Both the position numbers and the translations under genes were made by a program. From Centropus unirufus (taxonomy: Eukaryota; Chordata; Aves; Cuculiformes; Centropidae), in assembly GCA_013397695.1 (NCBI GenBank), contig VYZI01000033.1, forward strand, positions 908,745-972,744: a DNA stretch of 64,000 bases. Reading direction: 5' to 3'. A model generated the notes under the pieces. The model made no database searches. It saw only the letters and a list, made by a program, of their open reading frames with translations, and had not been told where the DNA came from. Each line of letters starts with the position of its first letter. Position 1 is the stretch's first letter. This document shows positions 24,401 to 35,605 of the stretch, in pieces.

Positions 24401-27400
24401 GGAGATAGTTGCTTGGCTGTTGACCCGGCAGTAGTGGGTTATGTACTTACATGGATTTCCTGTTGGACAGCAAGGTTGCGAAAATTTAAGTCTGGCTGTC
24501 CTTTCCCAAACTGATGAAAGTAGCATTGCTTTCTCACATCGTCAAACTGCCAGCTGGAATTCCCAAAGACACTCACCTGCTCATACACAGGAGGGGGGAA
24601 ATAATCAGAACTCTCAGTTTAACAAACATTTACTCCTGTGTGTACTTTGATGTGGTGCATTACAAGCATATAACAAAGCACAATATGCCTAATCAATGGC
24701 TAAAATTTAGAGTAGGTTTTGGTACTTTTGTTTTACATTTCCTTCTCCTTGAGAGTTGCTCTCCCTTTAGTCATGCTTCACCACATTTATTTTTCGTTCA
24801 ATGTTCTGTTTCATCCTTTTTTTTCTGTTTTAAGCAGGATTTCACTGCTAATTATTCAGAATAGATGGAAAAATATGGGTGGGAAAATTTCTTTTGGAAT
24901 TGTTTTTTCCTAAATCTTACTAAAAATAATTTTACTTAACTTAGAGCTTTCTGCAATCAGGTATTACCCCTTTGAAGCCCCAGCAACAGTCAGCATCTGA
25001 AAAAGTTGACTTTATCATCTCTGTACTAAGAGATAACAAAAATGAAGATAGGTCTTAAGACTAAGAAATTACACTAGCCGCTACCAGATATTAATTCTCC
25101 CTTGAGTTCTCAGAATGTACAAGTTCGTAATCACACACTCATCGGCTCCAATTTCAAAAAATATATTTGAAATAGGCAACCCACTTTGTGGTGTGATCAC
25201 CTTCCAGAAAATGGAGAAAAACCAAGAACACAGTTTGTTTGCCTCCCCACCAACTGCGATGTAGAGGAGCTGAGATGAAGTTAGAAAGTGGAGTTCCTAG
25301 GCACCAAAGGGGTTGAGTCTGAACAACTTGCACACAAGTTGCTCACAACTATCCCTTTTTTGTTTGTTTAATGAGTGAATATTACATTGAAGGAAAGAAA
25401 AAGTAACTTATTTAATTGTGTTTAAAGTAGCAACCCCTCCAACCCGAGCTGGTTTAACTCTTAATCTGCATTAACTCATCTAATAACATCTGTTTGTACC
25501 TCTCAAGGTCATTCATAACCCAATGTACACTGGGAATAATACGTTATAGCTGCTTTTGCTATGTGGCAACCTGCATCCAGCTTGGGATTTGCATGTGTCC
25601 CTTCCCATGTTTACCCAGTTGTTTGGAGGAGTGACTGAACCAGCAGCCTGCGTGCAGTCCTGCCAGATGTAGTAGTCCGTATACTTCCCAGTCCGATTGC
25701 GACTCAGCTGAAACCATCGGTGTTTGTCACTTGTGTGGTTTGGTATTAAATCCATTATAACCTTTAACCCTTAGAAAAAATAAAATAATAAAACAAAATA
25801 AATTAAACCTTTTAAGACAAAGCTCATATTTGTTTCCTAGTGAAGTATCAGAGGTGTTTGGGTTTCTTCCTTCCCAGAGGTCTGGCAAAAGACAAAGGTT
25901 CTTACCAGCAAGGTTTAGGCTAAAGGAACTGGTGAGCACATATTTTGTGCCAGCACAGCCCCACTGGCTGGCAATATGGGAATGCACTATCACAAACAAA
26001 AAGCCCCAGATTAGTGATGCAGTCTGCAAGCAGCTGCAACGCATCTTGGTGGTGCTTCTTCTCCCTGCCCACTGCTGAGGAGGGAAAGAAGGGGGAAGAA
26101 AAACTAGAAGGGATTTCTGCTGTTATGAACCTGTCTCCCATCTCCCAGGTGAAAGGCGCTTCACCAGTGCAGCATTGGGGAACACACGTGCTCCCTCACC
26201 CTTCTTCAACACTAGGCATTTTTTGAAATCCCAAATGTTTTTGGACTGGCAAACCATTTTCCATTTAGTTGAAGAGCTGGAAGGGGAAACACCTGAGCAA
26301 ATATCTGGTCTAAGGCATACATGCACCGAGCAAGGACGCAACTGCAGGAAGGAAGCGTATGTTCCCATCTCAACCCTGTAACTGTTTTCATGCTTTCTAC
26401 AGAAAACAGCCACCAGCTATAAAATTCAGCTAGAAACAACTGCATCTCAGTCTTGATCCTCCAGACTACTGATGCCCATGCCCATGTTCACCAGGGAGCA
26501 TGGGCACAATGCCAGCCCACCTCCTGCAAACATCTTTGGAAGGAACCACGCCTTGTAGAGGACGACGTACAATGGCCGGACACTGCTGTTGTAGCTCACC
26601 ACGCCTTTGGTGCTGCTCCCAGCATTACCCAAGGCCAGGAAGCTGCGATGGCAGAGCTTGCTGTGAAGCTAACGTGCATCCTTAACTGGCACCTCCGTCT
26701 GCCTCTGCTCAATGCCACCGTGGCGCAGTGCCAGATGCACAAATTGAAAATCTCAAATCATAACGTAGCACTACGAGGTGCACTTGGACAATACAACTGA
26801 GGGTGCTTTTAGTAAGAGTCATTTCGCTTGGAGATGTTGCAGCTTACCTCTGTCATGTATGGCTGCAAGCAGGTTCTCAAAATCCTTCATTGATCCAAAC
26901 ATGGGATCAATATCATAGAAGTCTTCAGCTCCATATCCAAGGTCTTTCAAGGGGGACTTATAGAAAGACGTGATCCAGATAGTTTTTATATTCAGATATG
27001 TGATATGATCCAGTTTTTCTTGGATACCTATTTAAAAGAAAAGGGCGTCATCTCCTTAGGAAAGACAAAATATTTCTATTGAAATACATTTGCCGTGGAC
27101 TCTCAAAGATGGTTCACAGGTCCCTGTGGCAGGTACAATAACCATCCTCTTTCCACCAATCTCAGGTAGTAGCAAGGCAGTCCTGACACATCCTCAAGGA
27201 ACAGAAACTATTCTAAGCGACTTTTATAAGGAATATAAAGCAAGGGTTAAAAAAAACCAAACACATACCAGATCAAAGAAAATGTCTACTTTACGTTATA
27301 AAAATATTTACATTTCATTTGATAAATTTAACACTTCGGAAAACAAGCTCCTACCTTCTCCCAAAATGCAGCAACAGCGTGGCTTTCCCATTTCAAGAAA

Positions 27401-28678
27401 CACCAATTAATTAATCCTCAGACCACCCAAAGGGAAGTATAATTTTGATGCAAAGTTCCCAGATTTTCCCTGTCATTAGAAAAGGTCTCTTCATGTTTTT
27501 TTTAATGTTGTTTGGTTTGGTTTTTTTTATAATGGGATCCCTAGTTGGTCTCCACTAGTTGTTTTCCCTTGTTTTTTTGTGGTTTGGTTTTGGTACTGTT
27601 GCGGGCCTTATAATCCCAAATCTCTTCTATCTTCGGGATATGTTACTACTGGCATGCAACTACAGACAGTTTCTTCTCTTGTTTAGTGTTTCTTGCTTAG
27701 AATTTTGTCCATTAGTGTGCTGAGCCTTCCCCTTCTGAAACTTGGTCTCAGCTGAGCCAGCAGTAAGTGGCATTGCCTCTCAGCATCAAGTACTTCTCAG
27801 TGCATTCATAAGAGCTCAAATACACCCAGACGATGCATGAAGGAAACACAGAAACATATTTCCTTTTCCTCCATTTTATTTCTCTTTTCCTTATAGAGAG
27901 GCAGCCAACCTAAGACGACAAAGCGCTCAGCACCACCCATCCTCCCATCTGAGCTCAGTTTTGTGGGGACAGAGTACCCTGATAGCTGCTGTGCTCCTGT
28001 GCCCACCTTTCAACACTCATTCCGACTCCAGGCTTCGACTTAGCAACTGGAGCAAGCAACCCCTAGATCTATTAATGACAATGCGAGTTGCCATTAATGA
28101 TTAATCAGACAACTTCTCTTTCCCTTCTCCATTAGGGTGGTTTTCTCTATTGGACTGTATGCTGATTGTTTTGTCTTCTATATACACAAACGCACACATA
28201 TATACAAATGCTACACGGATTCGCACATACCAAGAACAGAAATTCACCCACCTTTCAGATCTCCATTCCCATCCATGTTGCTGTCCTTGAAGGAGCGAGG
28301 ATAGATTTGATAAATAGGACTAGCCTGCCACCAGTCAAGGCACTTTGGAGAGAGAGCAATAATTGTAATCGTAGCACACACGAGCACAACCGCAGCAGCG
28401 ATGATGAGCCAGAAGAGAATCTCCCTGGTGACTCTGTACCGGGCTTGGCTGGAGAACTTCAGCAGGACTTCCTTCGGCATGCCAGCATAGGGCTTCAACG
28501 CTGGCTCCTCCATAGCTGCTGGGTCCACATCAACACTGCAGGTTTTTGGTGCTTCTTCTTGGTTACTGGTATCAGTCTCCTTTTCATCAAAAGCCTCATT
28601 TTGGACAAATCCGTTGTTCTCCACACCTCCCTTCTCACTCAGCTCCATGGGTAAGCTCTTAGCTTCCTCCTCAACCAT
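15017..28678 (-). CDS. SLC3A1: SLC3A1 (rBAT), heavy subunit of cystine/dibasic amino-acid transporter, complete
   Basis: Ten exons on the minus strand: 28252-28678, 26848-27027, 25615-25769, 24451-24576, 22233-22352, 21118-21242, 19691-19889, 18753-18899, 16534-16650 and 15017-15457. All junctions are GT-AG and in frame, giving 678 residues (human 685). It is a type II membrane protein with a cytosolic N-tail, one helix at about 86-109, then a glycoside-hydrolase family 13-like ectodomain. Cys113 sits just after the helix (K-C-L-D-W-W) and matches human Cys114, which is disulfide-linked to b0,+AT (SLC7A9). Ectodomain cysteines 241, 272, 564, 659, 666 and 678 match the human pairs. Residues N213, D283, F317, L318 and E320 correspond to the reported Ca-site residues of human rBAT. 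The role is assembly and apical delivery of the b0,+ exchanger in kidney and gut. Ser313 replaces the family's Asp nucleophile position. Confidence 0.98.
16534..16650 (-). CDS. SLC3A1: SLC3A1 exon 9
   Basis: Acceptor tttccAG, donor GAA|GTAGGT. 39 codons, V-T-F-P-E-K-S-P-M-Q-W through Y-Q-S-V-N-V-E. Joining exon 8 creates an N-V-T glycosylation sequon at residue 493. Confidence 0.96.
18211..18655 (-). mobile_element. CR1 LINE 3' fragment in SLC3A1 intron 8
   Basis: The plus strand shows acagaattacagaatcacta, then the CR1 3' region, read in reverse. On the minus strand it encodes E-R-V-Q-R-R-A-T-K-V-V-K-G-L-E and F-S-L-E-K-T-R-L-R-G-D, the end of CR1 ORF2, with only minor damage. It is 5'-truncated and in the same orientation as SLC3A1. 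Confidence 0.94.
18753..18899 (-). CDS. SLC3A1: SLC3A1 exon 8
   Basis: Acceptor ttctccAG, donor AAC|GTAAGT. 49 codons, V-G-S-P-N-A-A-R-I-S-S-R through T-Y-Y-G-E-E-I-G-M-E-N-I-V-S-E-N. A CR1 piece ends about 100 bases downstream of its donor. Confidence 0.97.
19691..19889 (-). CDS. SLC3A1: SLC3A1 exon 7
   Basis: Acceptor ctttgtAG, donor GCG|GTAAGA. It encodes F-M-G-S-D through M-M-Y-Y-G, F-I-Q-E-A-D-F-P-F-N-F-N and W-M-K-N-M-P-A-G-K-W-P-N-W. The Met of W-M is the position of the common human cystinuria change M467T. Confidence 0.97.
20221..20836 (+). mobile_element. CR1 LINE 3' fragment in SLC3A1 intron 6
   Basis: Sense-oriented CR1 on the plus strand. It starts at ctagcaatgtgcctggcaat, contains tatcctgggctgcattagca and ggagatgttcagaagccacc, and ends ttctattaata, a decayed tail. 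The frame is broken. It is antisense to SLC3A1. Confidence 0.92.
21118..21242 (-). CDS. SLC3A1: SLC3A1 exon 6
   Basis: Acceptor tctttcAG, donor ACAG|GTAATC. It encodes Q-L-Y-H-D-Y-T-T-T-Q-V-G-M-H-D-I-V-R-S-F-R, highly conserved in rBAT, and ends in a split Arg codon. Confidence 0.97.
22233..22352 (-). CDS. SLC3A1: SLC3A1 exon 5 (amylase region II, Ser for Asp)
   Basis: Acceptor ttgtctAG; the donor CCG|GTAGCG is a weak form of the donor consensus. 40 codons including G-I-D-G-F-S-F-S-A-V-K-F-L-L-E-A. The second Ser of F-S-F-S is residue 313, where human rBAT has Asp. Confidence 0.96.
24451..24576 (-). CDS. SLC3A1: SLC3A1 exon 4
   Basis: Acceptor atgagcAG, donor CAT|GTAAGT. 42 codons, V-S-V-F-G-N-S-S-W-Q-F-D through A-V-Q-Q-E-I-H. 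It includes the N-S-S sequon and the P-D-L-N segment whose Asp is D283. Confidence 0.97.
25615..25769 (-). CDS. SLC3A1: SLC3A1 exon 3
   Basis: Acceptor ttttctaAG, donor TGG|GTAAAC. It carries D-L-I-P-N-H-T-S-D-K-H, the amylase region-I motif. N213 is a Ca-site equivalent and also part of an N-H-T sequon. It ends T-P-P-N-N-W. Confidence 0.97.
26848..27027 (-). CDS. SLC3A1: SLC3A1 exon 2
   Basis: Acceptor ttaaatAG, donor G|GTAAGC. It encodes I-Q-E-K-L-D-H-I-T-Y-L-N-I-K-T-I-W-I-T-S through A-A-I-H-D-R. This is the first barrel segment of the amylase-like domain. Confidence 0.97.
28093..28105. promoter_or_regulatory. SLC3A1: HNF1-like palindrome in SLC3A1 intron 1
   Basis: ATTAATGATTAAT is a near-perfect dyad. 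It agrees with the core of the HNF1 consensus (GTTAATNATTAAC) except at the outermost bases. It sits about 150 bases inside intron 1 of a gene expressed in kidney proximal tubule and gut, where HNF1 factors act. Confidence 0.35.
28252..28678 (-). CDS. SLC3A1: SLC3A1 exon 1 (start, TM helix)
   Basis: ATG at 28678-28676 in a good context (purine at -3, G at +4). It encodes an acidic cytosolic tail, P-Y-A-G-M-P-K-E-V-L, the hydrophobic helix I-L-F-W-L-I-I-A-A-A and the linker Cys, then I-Y-Q-I-Y-P-R-S-F-K-D-S-N. The donor is AAAG|GTGGGT, one base into a Gly codon. Confidence 0.97.
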
Positions 28679-28748
28679 TCCGCCCCACCAGTGGATGCCA
28701 ACACACCTTTGTTCAGCGAAATGAGAAGCGGAGTAATTTGCATCAGGG

Positions 28749-28754
28749 TTTATA
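28749..28754 (-). promoter_or_regulatory. SLC3A1: TATA-like box upstream of SLC3A1
   Basis: The minus strand reads AATTATAAACCC about 70 bases before the ATG, which would place transcription start near 28724. An octamer-like ATGCAAAT lies just downstream (28736-28743). Position and orientation fit a core promoter; function is inferred. Confidence 0.4.
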
Positions 28755-30167
28755 ATTAGTCCTGACCAACTGGTCGAAGTTCAAAAAGAGCCAAAAAGGG
28801 CAAAGTGCTCCCTGTTAGGCATCTTCAGCAAGATAACAGAACGCTACAAGAAAGCGCAGTGTTCCAGGCAGGCAAGCCTATCGCTCCTACCAGCCAAGCT
28901 CTTTCCAGGACACCAAACTTCCCTCCCTTTTGACAACAGGGGAAAATCAGGGGTTTTTTTACCAGTAAAAGGTGCAGCAGATGTGCAGCTTTCCAGACTG
29001 GCTGGTCATGGTCTCTCCCGCCTAAAGCGGCCTGAGGATTAATGAGTCATTTAACCACGGACAGCAAGAATGAGGCGCTAACAAGTTGTGGCCCGAAAGC
29101 AAAAAGATAAGCCAAGGAAAACCAAAAGATACAAAGGCTGTTGTGCTTCCTTTCTCACAGCTCAGGAAAACAAAACCCCCCAAACTAACCCAACCCAGCG
29201 AGCCGGTGAGCAGTGACAGAGATAAGGCACATTCCGATCCTGCAATTCATGCCTTGTGGCAGGTGGCTACACCCGCGGCTATCCCGGGGTCAGGAAAAGA
29301 CAGCTCTGCGCTGGCACAAACACCACACAAGAAAGAAAACCTCACTGTCCGCTATTAAAATCCACTTTTTTTTTTTTTAATGTTTTAAGGAAAACAACCT
29401 TTACCCCTTCTCCCTCTTTCCACTACTCCAGCCAGGAAAAGCTGTGGCCAAAGCCTGCGCAGCACGTGCATTCCCCAGCTCCAGCAGCCTTAAAGCCAGC
29501 GAGCCCACATCCCCCAAGGCAGCCCCTCCAGGCAGCGCCCCCTGCCCAGGCATACCAAAGGAATATACATAGGAGCTGCCTTATCCCAGATAAAAACAAG
29601 CACCTGCCCACAATCAGCGTCAGGGCCTCAGGGAAACTCCCACGGGCAACTACAGTGGGGAAAAGGTTGGGTTTGGCCTCAAAACACCGTTTGCCTCACA
29701 CCGTGTAAGCCCTATATAAATTAACGGCTAGGGAAAAATCCAGCATGCGATATCCAAATGATTCAACAACGTGTAACGTCTTCAGCAGGTGAGCTCAGAA
29801 GAGGCCTCTTTCCCTGAGAGTTTTAATCCTTTCGTTCCCCTCCCTCACAGCAGAGTCTGGCAGCCCCTTCGGCCCGTCGGGATGAGGGAGCTGCTGGAGC
29901 ATTCGAGGCAGCGGCCATCATACCAGTGCCTGCCATTCGGTGGAGCCAGGACATTCACAAGCGGGAAATTATTTGGAACAGTCTCCCCCATTTCATGACT
30001 CTGCAGTCTTAATGTCATCCTAGCAGTGAGTTGTAAAATCTTCTGGGCAGCCATGGTACCAAATACAACCTTATGCCCCGAGTGTATCCGGTTTGAATGA
30101 GTTGGTCTTCTTTCTCTATGCCTCATTAATCTTTTCTATAATGCCGACCGCTTCCCCACCCCATAAT

Positions 30168-30200
30168 TCAATTGTTTTATTCCAATTGTTTTATTCCAAT
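30168..30200. repeat. short tandem repeat, caattgttttattc unit
   Basis: About two and a third head-to-tail copies of a 14-base unit (caattgttttattc, caattgttttattc, then caatgattt). A local slippage-type duplication. Confidence 0.7.
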
Positions 30201-30685
30201 GATTTCATTTCAGATAAAAAAGGCAATGTGTAAATACTGAAATTCTTTTTATGTCATCATGTACACCTCAAGATCTTAGTACTCCTCTCCTTGCTTTTTC
30301 CCCAAAACTCTGAAGTTTGAATATGCCCATGGCTTTCTGCACTACCAAAAAAGCTCCTCTACGCACCCAAAACCAGCAGAAAGCAAAGCGAGTCAGAGGC
30401 AAGAGCAAAGGACAACTGAAATGCAGCCCCCTGGCCCGTACGTTCAGGTCAGGTGAGCCAAGAGGGCTTGAGATGGGTGGGTGCACAGAAAGGGCTCAGT
30501 GCTGGGGCTGGGAAAGTCACAGCACCCTGAGTTATGGATTTCTGGGCTTTTTTTGTTTGGGATTTTTTTGGTTGTTTGCATTTTGGGGGTTTTGTGGTTT
30601 GCTTTGTTTTTTTTTCCTAGACCATAGGCCTGTTCTAAGCTATGGGGTGGCCACAATACACAATCAGAGTTGAGAATACAGATTT

Positions 30686-30744
30686 GTGTGTGTGTATATA
30701 TATATCCCATGCTTTTGTTTTTATGTTTATGTATACACACACAC
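30686..30744. repeat. GT/TA microsatellite with CA inverted partner
   Basis: gtgtgtgtgtata at 30686-30698 is the exact reverse complement of tatacacacacac at 30732-30744, leaving a loop of about 33 bases. The transcript or single strand could form a 13-bp hairpin. Confidence 0.8.
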
Positions 30745-33700
30745 CAGCAATGTCTGTGACCCTCCCAAAATCTCACCACAAGAACAAAGGCAGTGTTCCC
30801 ACATCACAGACATTGTGCAAACCCAGCTCCTCTAAGGTAAGGCTTGGACCCTGCAGCAACATTGAGAGAGAGGCAAGTAGTATGTAAAAAGTGCCAAGTA
30901 GGAGTCACAATGATAAGCAGACGGTGCACCGGTTATCCAAGAAGCAGGGTTGGTTTGTTTTGTCTATTTGCTTTTTGTTTATTTTTAAAATGCATTCCCA
31001 GTCACAGCATTGTGTTTGCCAGGGCCAACCACTACCCTGCTCGTTCCAAGTCTTCCCTACCACACTAAAAGGAACCGAGAATGACTCCCCTGCATTTGAA
31101 GAAAATCCAAAGGATACATTCATCTGGAAGACAACTCCAGGACGAGACAGCAAAGCATTAACAATGACATTCCATCAGATTTTAGTGCTTCTTTTTCCTT
31201 TCTCTCTAACATCACATGTGACACACGAGCCTGCAGACCTGAGGCCAGCCGTGCTCCAAGTCTGCTTGGTACCACATCGTGACCGCGTCACACAGAACCT
31301 GATGCCAAGCCATGGTCAGCATTTCTTCTTGCAGCACAGGCTTACAATAAGAGAAGGCAGAAGTCAGGGCATTTAGATAATCCAGATGCAGATCAGCACT
31401 TCTGCGAGTCCCAGGAAGCATCTTTGGCACATCACTGGGACACAGACGTGTAATCATCACAACAAAGAGCCGTTCAATGGGCAATGCGAGATGACCATGA
31501 CTCAAGATGCAGTTTTGTGCACAATTCACCAGCATCTAATGCTAATTAAATTAACTCTTATCCCTCACTGCTAGTTCCTGCCTTGAATTGCCCTTGTGCC
31601 AGGTGAAGTGTCTCTGCAGCTGTGCACTGAACCTCATCAAGAAATATATTTGGCTGAAAAATATAATTATTTCATTTTTCAGACACCTTCATTCCTAATC
31701 CACCAGGTCCCCATGAGAACATCCAAATGTTTCTGCCAGCCAAGCACTGGGAGGAGGGACATGGTGATGATGGGGGTGGGGGGGTGTGACCAGGACACAA
31801 AGTACTCAACTGAGCAACTCAATCACAGCATATCCTTCACGTGTAATTTTCATTTTAGCACATTCCTGTCAGGGAGCAGAAAGCAGTTAAGTCTCATACC
31901 TAAAAGTACAGCAGGGATCAAAGACAGGGAGAGGGTTTCAATTCTGTTTGTGGCTTACCCACAACGACGCATGAAATCTGCAGAGCATGAGGGACCTAAA
32001 CTCACTTCATCCAAGTACTGCATCACTACTAACAACACCCTGTTGAAATCCTGGTTCCAAGAGCATATTTCAGCACCCAGTCCCCAACCCCTTTTCTTTA
32101 AACCAGTAAACTTGATGGTGATAACTTCATGCCTGCGTGGACATGAGTGCTTGATCTAAAGACAGAAGAAGGTTACTCTTTGTATGCATTCTTCTTACAA
32201 CTCCTAAAGGCCAATTTAGCATTTTGGTAGTCAGGAGCTGTCACTGGTCTCTGTTGGGAATCCAATTTCTCCTTATTCGAACATCTTCCAGGAGTGCAAC
32301 AGCCAAGGCCTGCTCTGTGAACCCTATCCCATGGGAACCACATCTTCAAAAGAGCTGCTCTTGTCCTAATGTAATCCCCAAGTAACATTAAAGGCTTATT
32401 TGTACCTTAAGTAGGACAGATCGTGTCTTAATTGCCAAAAGTCCAGCTGAAAAGCAGAGGATTGTGCTGCTGTGGCAGATAAACACAGCGTACACCAACC
32501 AGGGGCTGCCTACAGATGAACCCATGGACCTCAGCCTTCCAATGGTGGCCACAGGGCATGCAAGGATACAGGGACTCAATTATTCTAAGGTTAACACAGA
32601 ATATAAACCATCCTGGAAGCAACCAGGCCCCTGTCTTGGTGAACATAGGTTTTTTAGAGCCAGACTGCCAGACTTCCATCGCATTTCAGATTAACCCCAC
32701 ACTGCTATGAAAGAGGAGCTGCAGCACAAGTGGGTACCAACAGAGCATAGAAATGATTAGTCTGGAAATCTGGACTTTGAATAACAAAAATTCTTCAGGA
32801 AACCTGGAGGGTAAAGTACAGCCACGGAGCTTAACAAAATCTGGAGAATGAACTACCACAGACCCTGGAGAACAAGCCCAAGAATCTGGTACCTCCTCCT
32901 ATGAAATAAAACCACACAGGTATTTTGTTTTTCTTACAGAGCTATATTTGTTTTGTTTTTCTCATCTTGAGGAGCAGCGTACCTTAAAATTATTTGATAA
33001 AGGGAAACTGCTAGCTTCGTCTTCAGAGAGGCAGATCAACAACAATTCCCACTGAGCTTTTTTTTCTTTTAAAATACCCTTGATGTATGCAGGCCTTATG
33101 TTTCCTGCTTGCTCTCAAGCACTTCCAAAATGGTTCCCTCCTGAGCAGTTTCATAATTTAGCAGGAATAACTGGCCAATGGAACTACGTTAGCAGAATCC
33201 ACTGAAAAACATTAGCAGTGAAGGAAACACTCCATATCCCGTGCCAGTTACTCTCTTTACCTCAGGGTTAGATAGGGAAACCAAACCAACCCGTGTGGGG
33301 GCATTAATAGCTGCTATCTCCACACAGATTGCTGTGGTTATTTCTATGAGATGGAGGGATTAATTTCCACAAGTGTTTCTTTTATATAGTTATTTAGATG
33401 CATGGGCTGACTAAGCAGCCTGCTGTTTGATGCTATACAAATGCCAAGTCGCTTGCCAGTTACTCGCTATCACCCATCACCCCGAAAACCATACAGTGGG
33501 ATAATTAAGTGTAGCAAGATGTTTATTGTTGAAAAGTTCTCTTGCTTAATGCTTTTCCATTAAATGGCTCGTTATCAATGGAACTGGTCTAACGTAATGG
33601 ACTTGACCTCCAAATATAAACTCATTATTTATAGTCCGGGCCAGCTTCACACCCATGTAAAGAGGCAAACACTATGGTTGCCAGTTTTTCCTCAGTGGCT

Positions 33701-35536
33701 CACACAGGTCTGACAGATAATAAGACCTTCAAAGCTACATTTCATTCAGCACTAAGAAAGTCCTCCCTGAACACAGAGGGCAGATGTCAAGGGAACGACA
33801 CGATAGAGGGTCAAGTTTCCTGATGCAGCATTTTTTAGCCCCGAAATCTGTGACCACACATGAAGTTTTTGCCATCAGCCTGAAGTCGTAGAGGGTGGCA
33901 AAATGTAATTGCATGGGACACCAAGACATGATTTAGTAGGGTTTTTTGTATTTTTTTTTTAATGCTCATAGTCCATTAATGTACTGTGCAATTAAAGGTT
34001 AATGGTGTTATAAGCGCTGTAATTAACTACTGCCAAGCTCACGTGATGCATCAGGGGAAGGAACCACCTGGTCCCTGCCCCTCCTGGGTGACCAGCATGG
34101 CTGGCTTCTCCCACTATTCTCAATAAAAACAATTATCTTCTAATACTTGCTGTTAGCCTAGCTGCAGGAACAGCAGCACAGAGTTGACTCCTTCTGGATA
34201 CCCTCCCCTACAGAAGGTCAAACACTATACTGTCACACATCCATAGGAAAATGTACTTTTGAGTAAACTCCAGGTTTGTTGCCTCTCCAGGAGGAAGCTC
34301 ACTCACATAACTACACACTCCACAGTTAGAATTCTTCCCTTTACAGCATTCATCCATCACCTTTTCTGTCCTAGAGGATGACAACTTGCAAAGAGTTTTC
34401 TTCTGCAGATTACTTCTTAAAACTTTCACCCCTGAGAGACCCAGACCTTAATTTTGCCCATGTACGAGCAGGCCACATTCAGCTTAGCATTAAACCCTGA
34501 AAGGCTGTTGCTGACGTTTTTATGGCCGTAAACTCAAGAGAACTGGCACTACTAAAAAGATACCAAAATACTGGGCTTCCTTATTTTTAAAGATATTTCT
34601 TCTCTCATTGTTTTTGAAAAGGAGGAGTATGGCACCAATCCCGGTTAACAGATGGGGAACAGAAGTTCAGAAGCCAGAAATACTTTTGGAAATGTTCCTA
34701 AGTTTCAATTTGAAAACTGATTACATTTTCCCTGGACAACTGTATTTACTTAGCCCAAGCTGTATTGACTACCTCTCCGCTACCACCTTTTTCTTTGGAA
34801 CTGTCTCAAGATTCATTCAAGTAACGTTTCCTAGAGCAAAATCCCTGTGAGATGGGTCTGCCTCTTCCCATGCTGGCTTAAAGGGGCTTCCATCCACTGA
34901 TAAACAAATGTAGTCAAGGTAGTTTTTTACAAAGGTGGGCTTTGGTCTTTAGCTTGTGTGTGTGTCTTTAAATTATTGCTGGTGCCAGTTTTCCCAAAGC
35001 AAGAGGAATTTCAGTTAGGTCTTCACCGTGGTATATAGAATTTATGATTATGAACTGTACTATAAGCCATTGCCTTGAAGTGAAACTAAGAAGTTTTGAT
35101 CTGACAACAGAGCAGCAACATTATCTACCATTTGAATGTAAAAGCACTGCTACCAGTCTGAAGTTTAATTTCCAAGTGGCCTGGCATTGAAGGATCCAGT
35201 TATCAGGGAGAAAGGAGTTTGGTGAAAGGTGAAGAAAGCATCACCTGCAGCAAATACCAGGCTTTCTATTTTGACCTTAATGAATCCACTGAATTGTGTG
35301 GGTTCTTCAGATACCATATCTCACAGTGAGTCTCTACATAAAATGGTTTCAGGCTCCAAGCTCATCTATGCCAGTGGACCAAAAAAGCATAATCCCACAT
35401 TCAGCCAGATTTCATACAGTGCATTTAAACCCCGCCTGATCCCATCACTCAAATAGTGGAGTGATAGCGACTACAAATACGCATTCTGCTCCCTCTGCCC
35501 AGCCCTAAGGAAAACTAAAGCAAATTTATTTCACTG

Positions 35537-35605
35537 TATAGAATCACAGACTCATTTAGGTTGGAAAAGACCTTCAAGATCATCAGCGTACTCATAGTTC
35601 TCATC
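35537..35605 (-). mobile_element. short CR1 tail fragment
   Basis: tatagaatcacagactcatt followed by taggttggaaaagacc is the reverse complement of the last 60 or so bases of a CR1. Similarity fades after about 35600. It is heavily truncated. Confidence 0.8.

Larger units (their letters stand above)
28755..35536. other. SLC3A1 upstream spacer, no gene recognised
   Basis: No exon, RNA gene or interspersed repeat that I can identify. GC is moderately raised at about 29.1-30.0 kb. A GT/TA simple repeat with an inverted partner is at 30686-30744, and a block rich in TAAT/ATTA motifs runs from about 33.29 to 34.15 kb. Longer open frames here have no recognisable domain. Confidence 0.6.

Noticed and set aside
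26453..26800. 115-codon plus-strand frame between SLC3A1 exons 2 and 3
   Set aside because: Lies in an intron, has no recognisable family and is not flanked by usable splice sites that fit SLC3A1.
28244..28654. 162-codon plus-strand frame over SLC3A1 exon 1
   Set aside because: It is the antisense shadow of the real exon 1 on the minus strand.
29256..30126. Open frames on both strands in the GC-richer SLC3A1 upstream region
   Set aside because: Composition (Pro/Ala/Ser rich) reflects GC content. There is no motif or neighbour support, so a gene call was not justified.
31596..32159. 187-codon open frame on the plus strand
   Set aside because: No start context, no domain or family resemblance, low-complexity residues and no splice partner. 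Long chance frames are expected in 64 kb.
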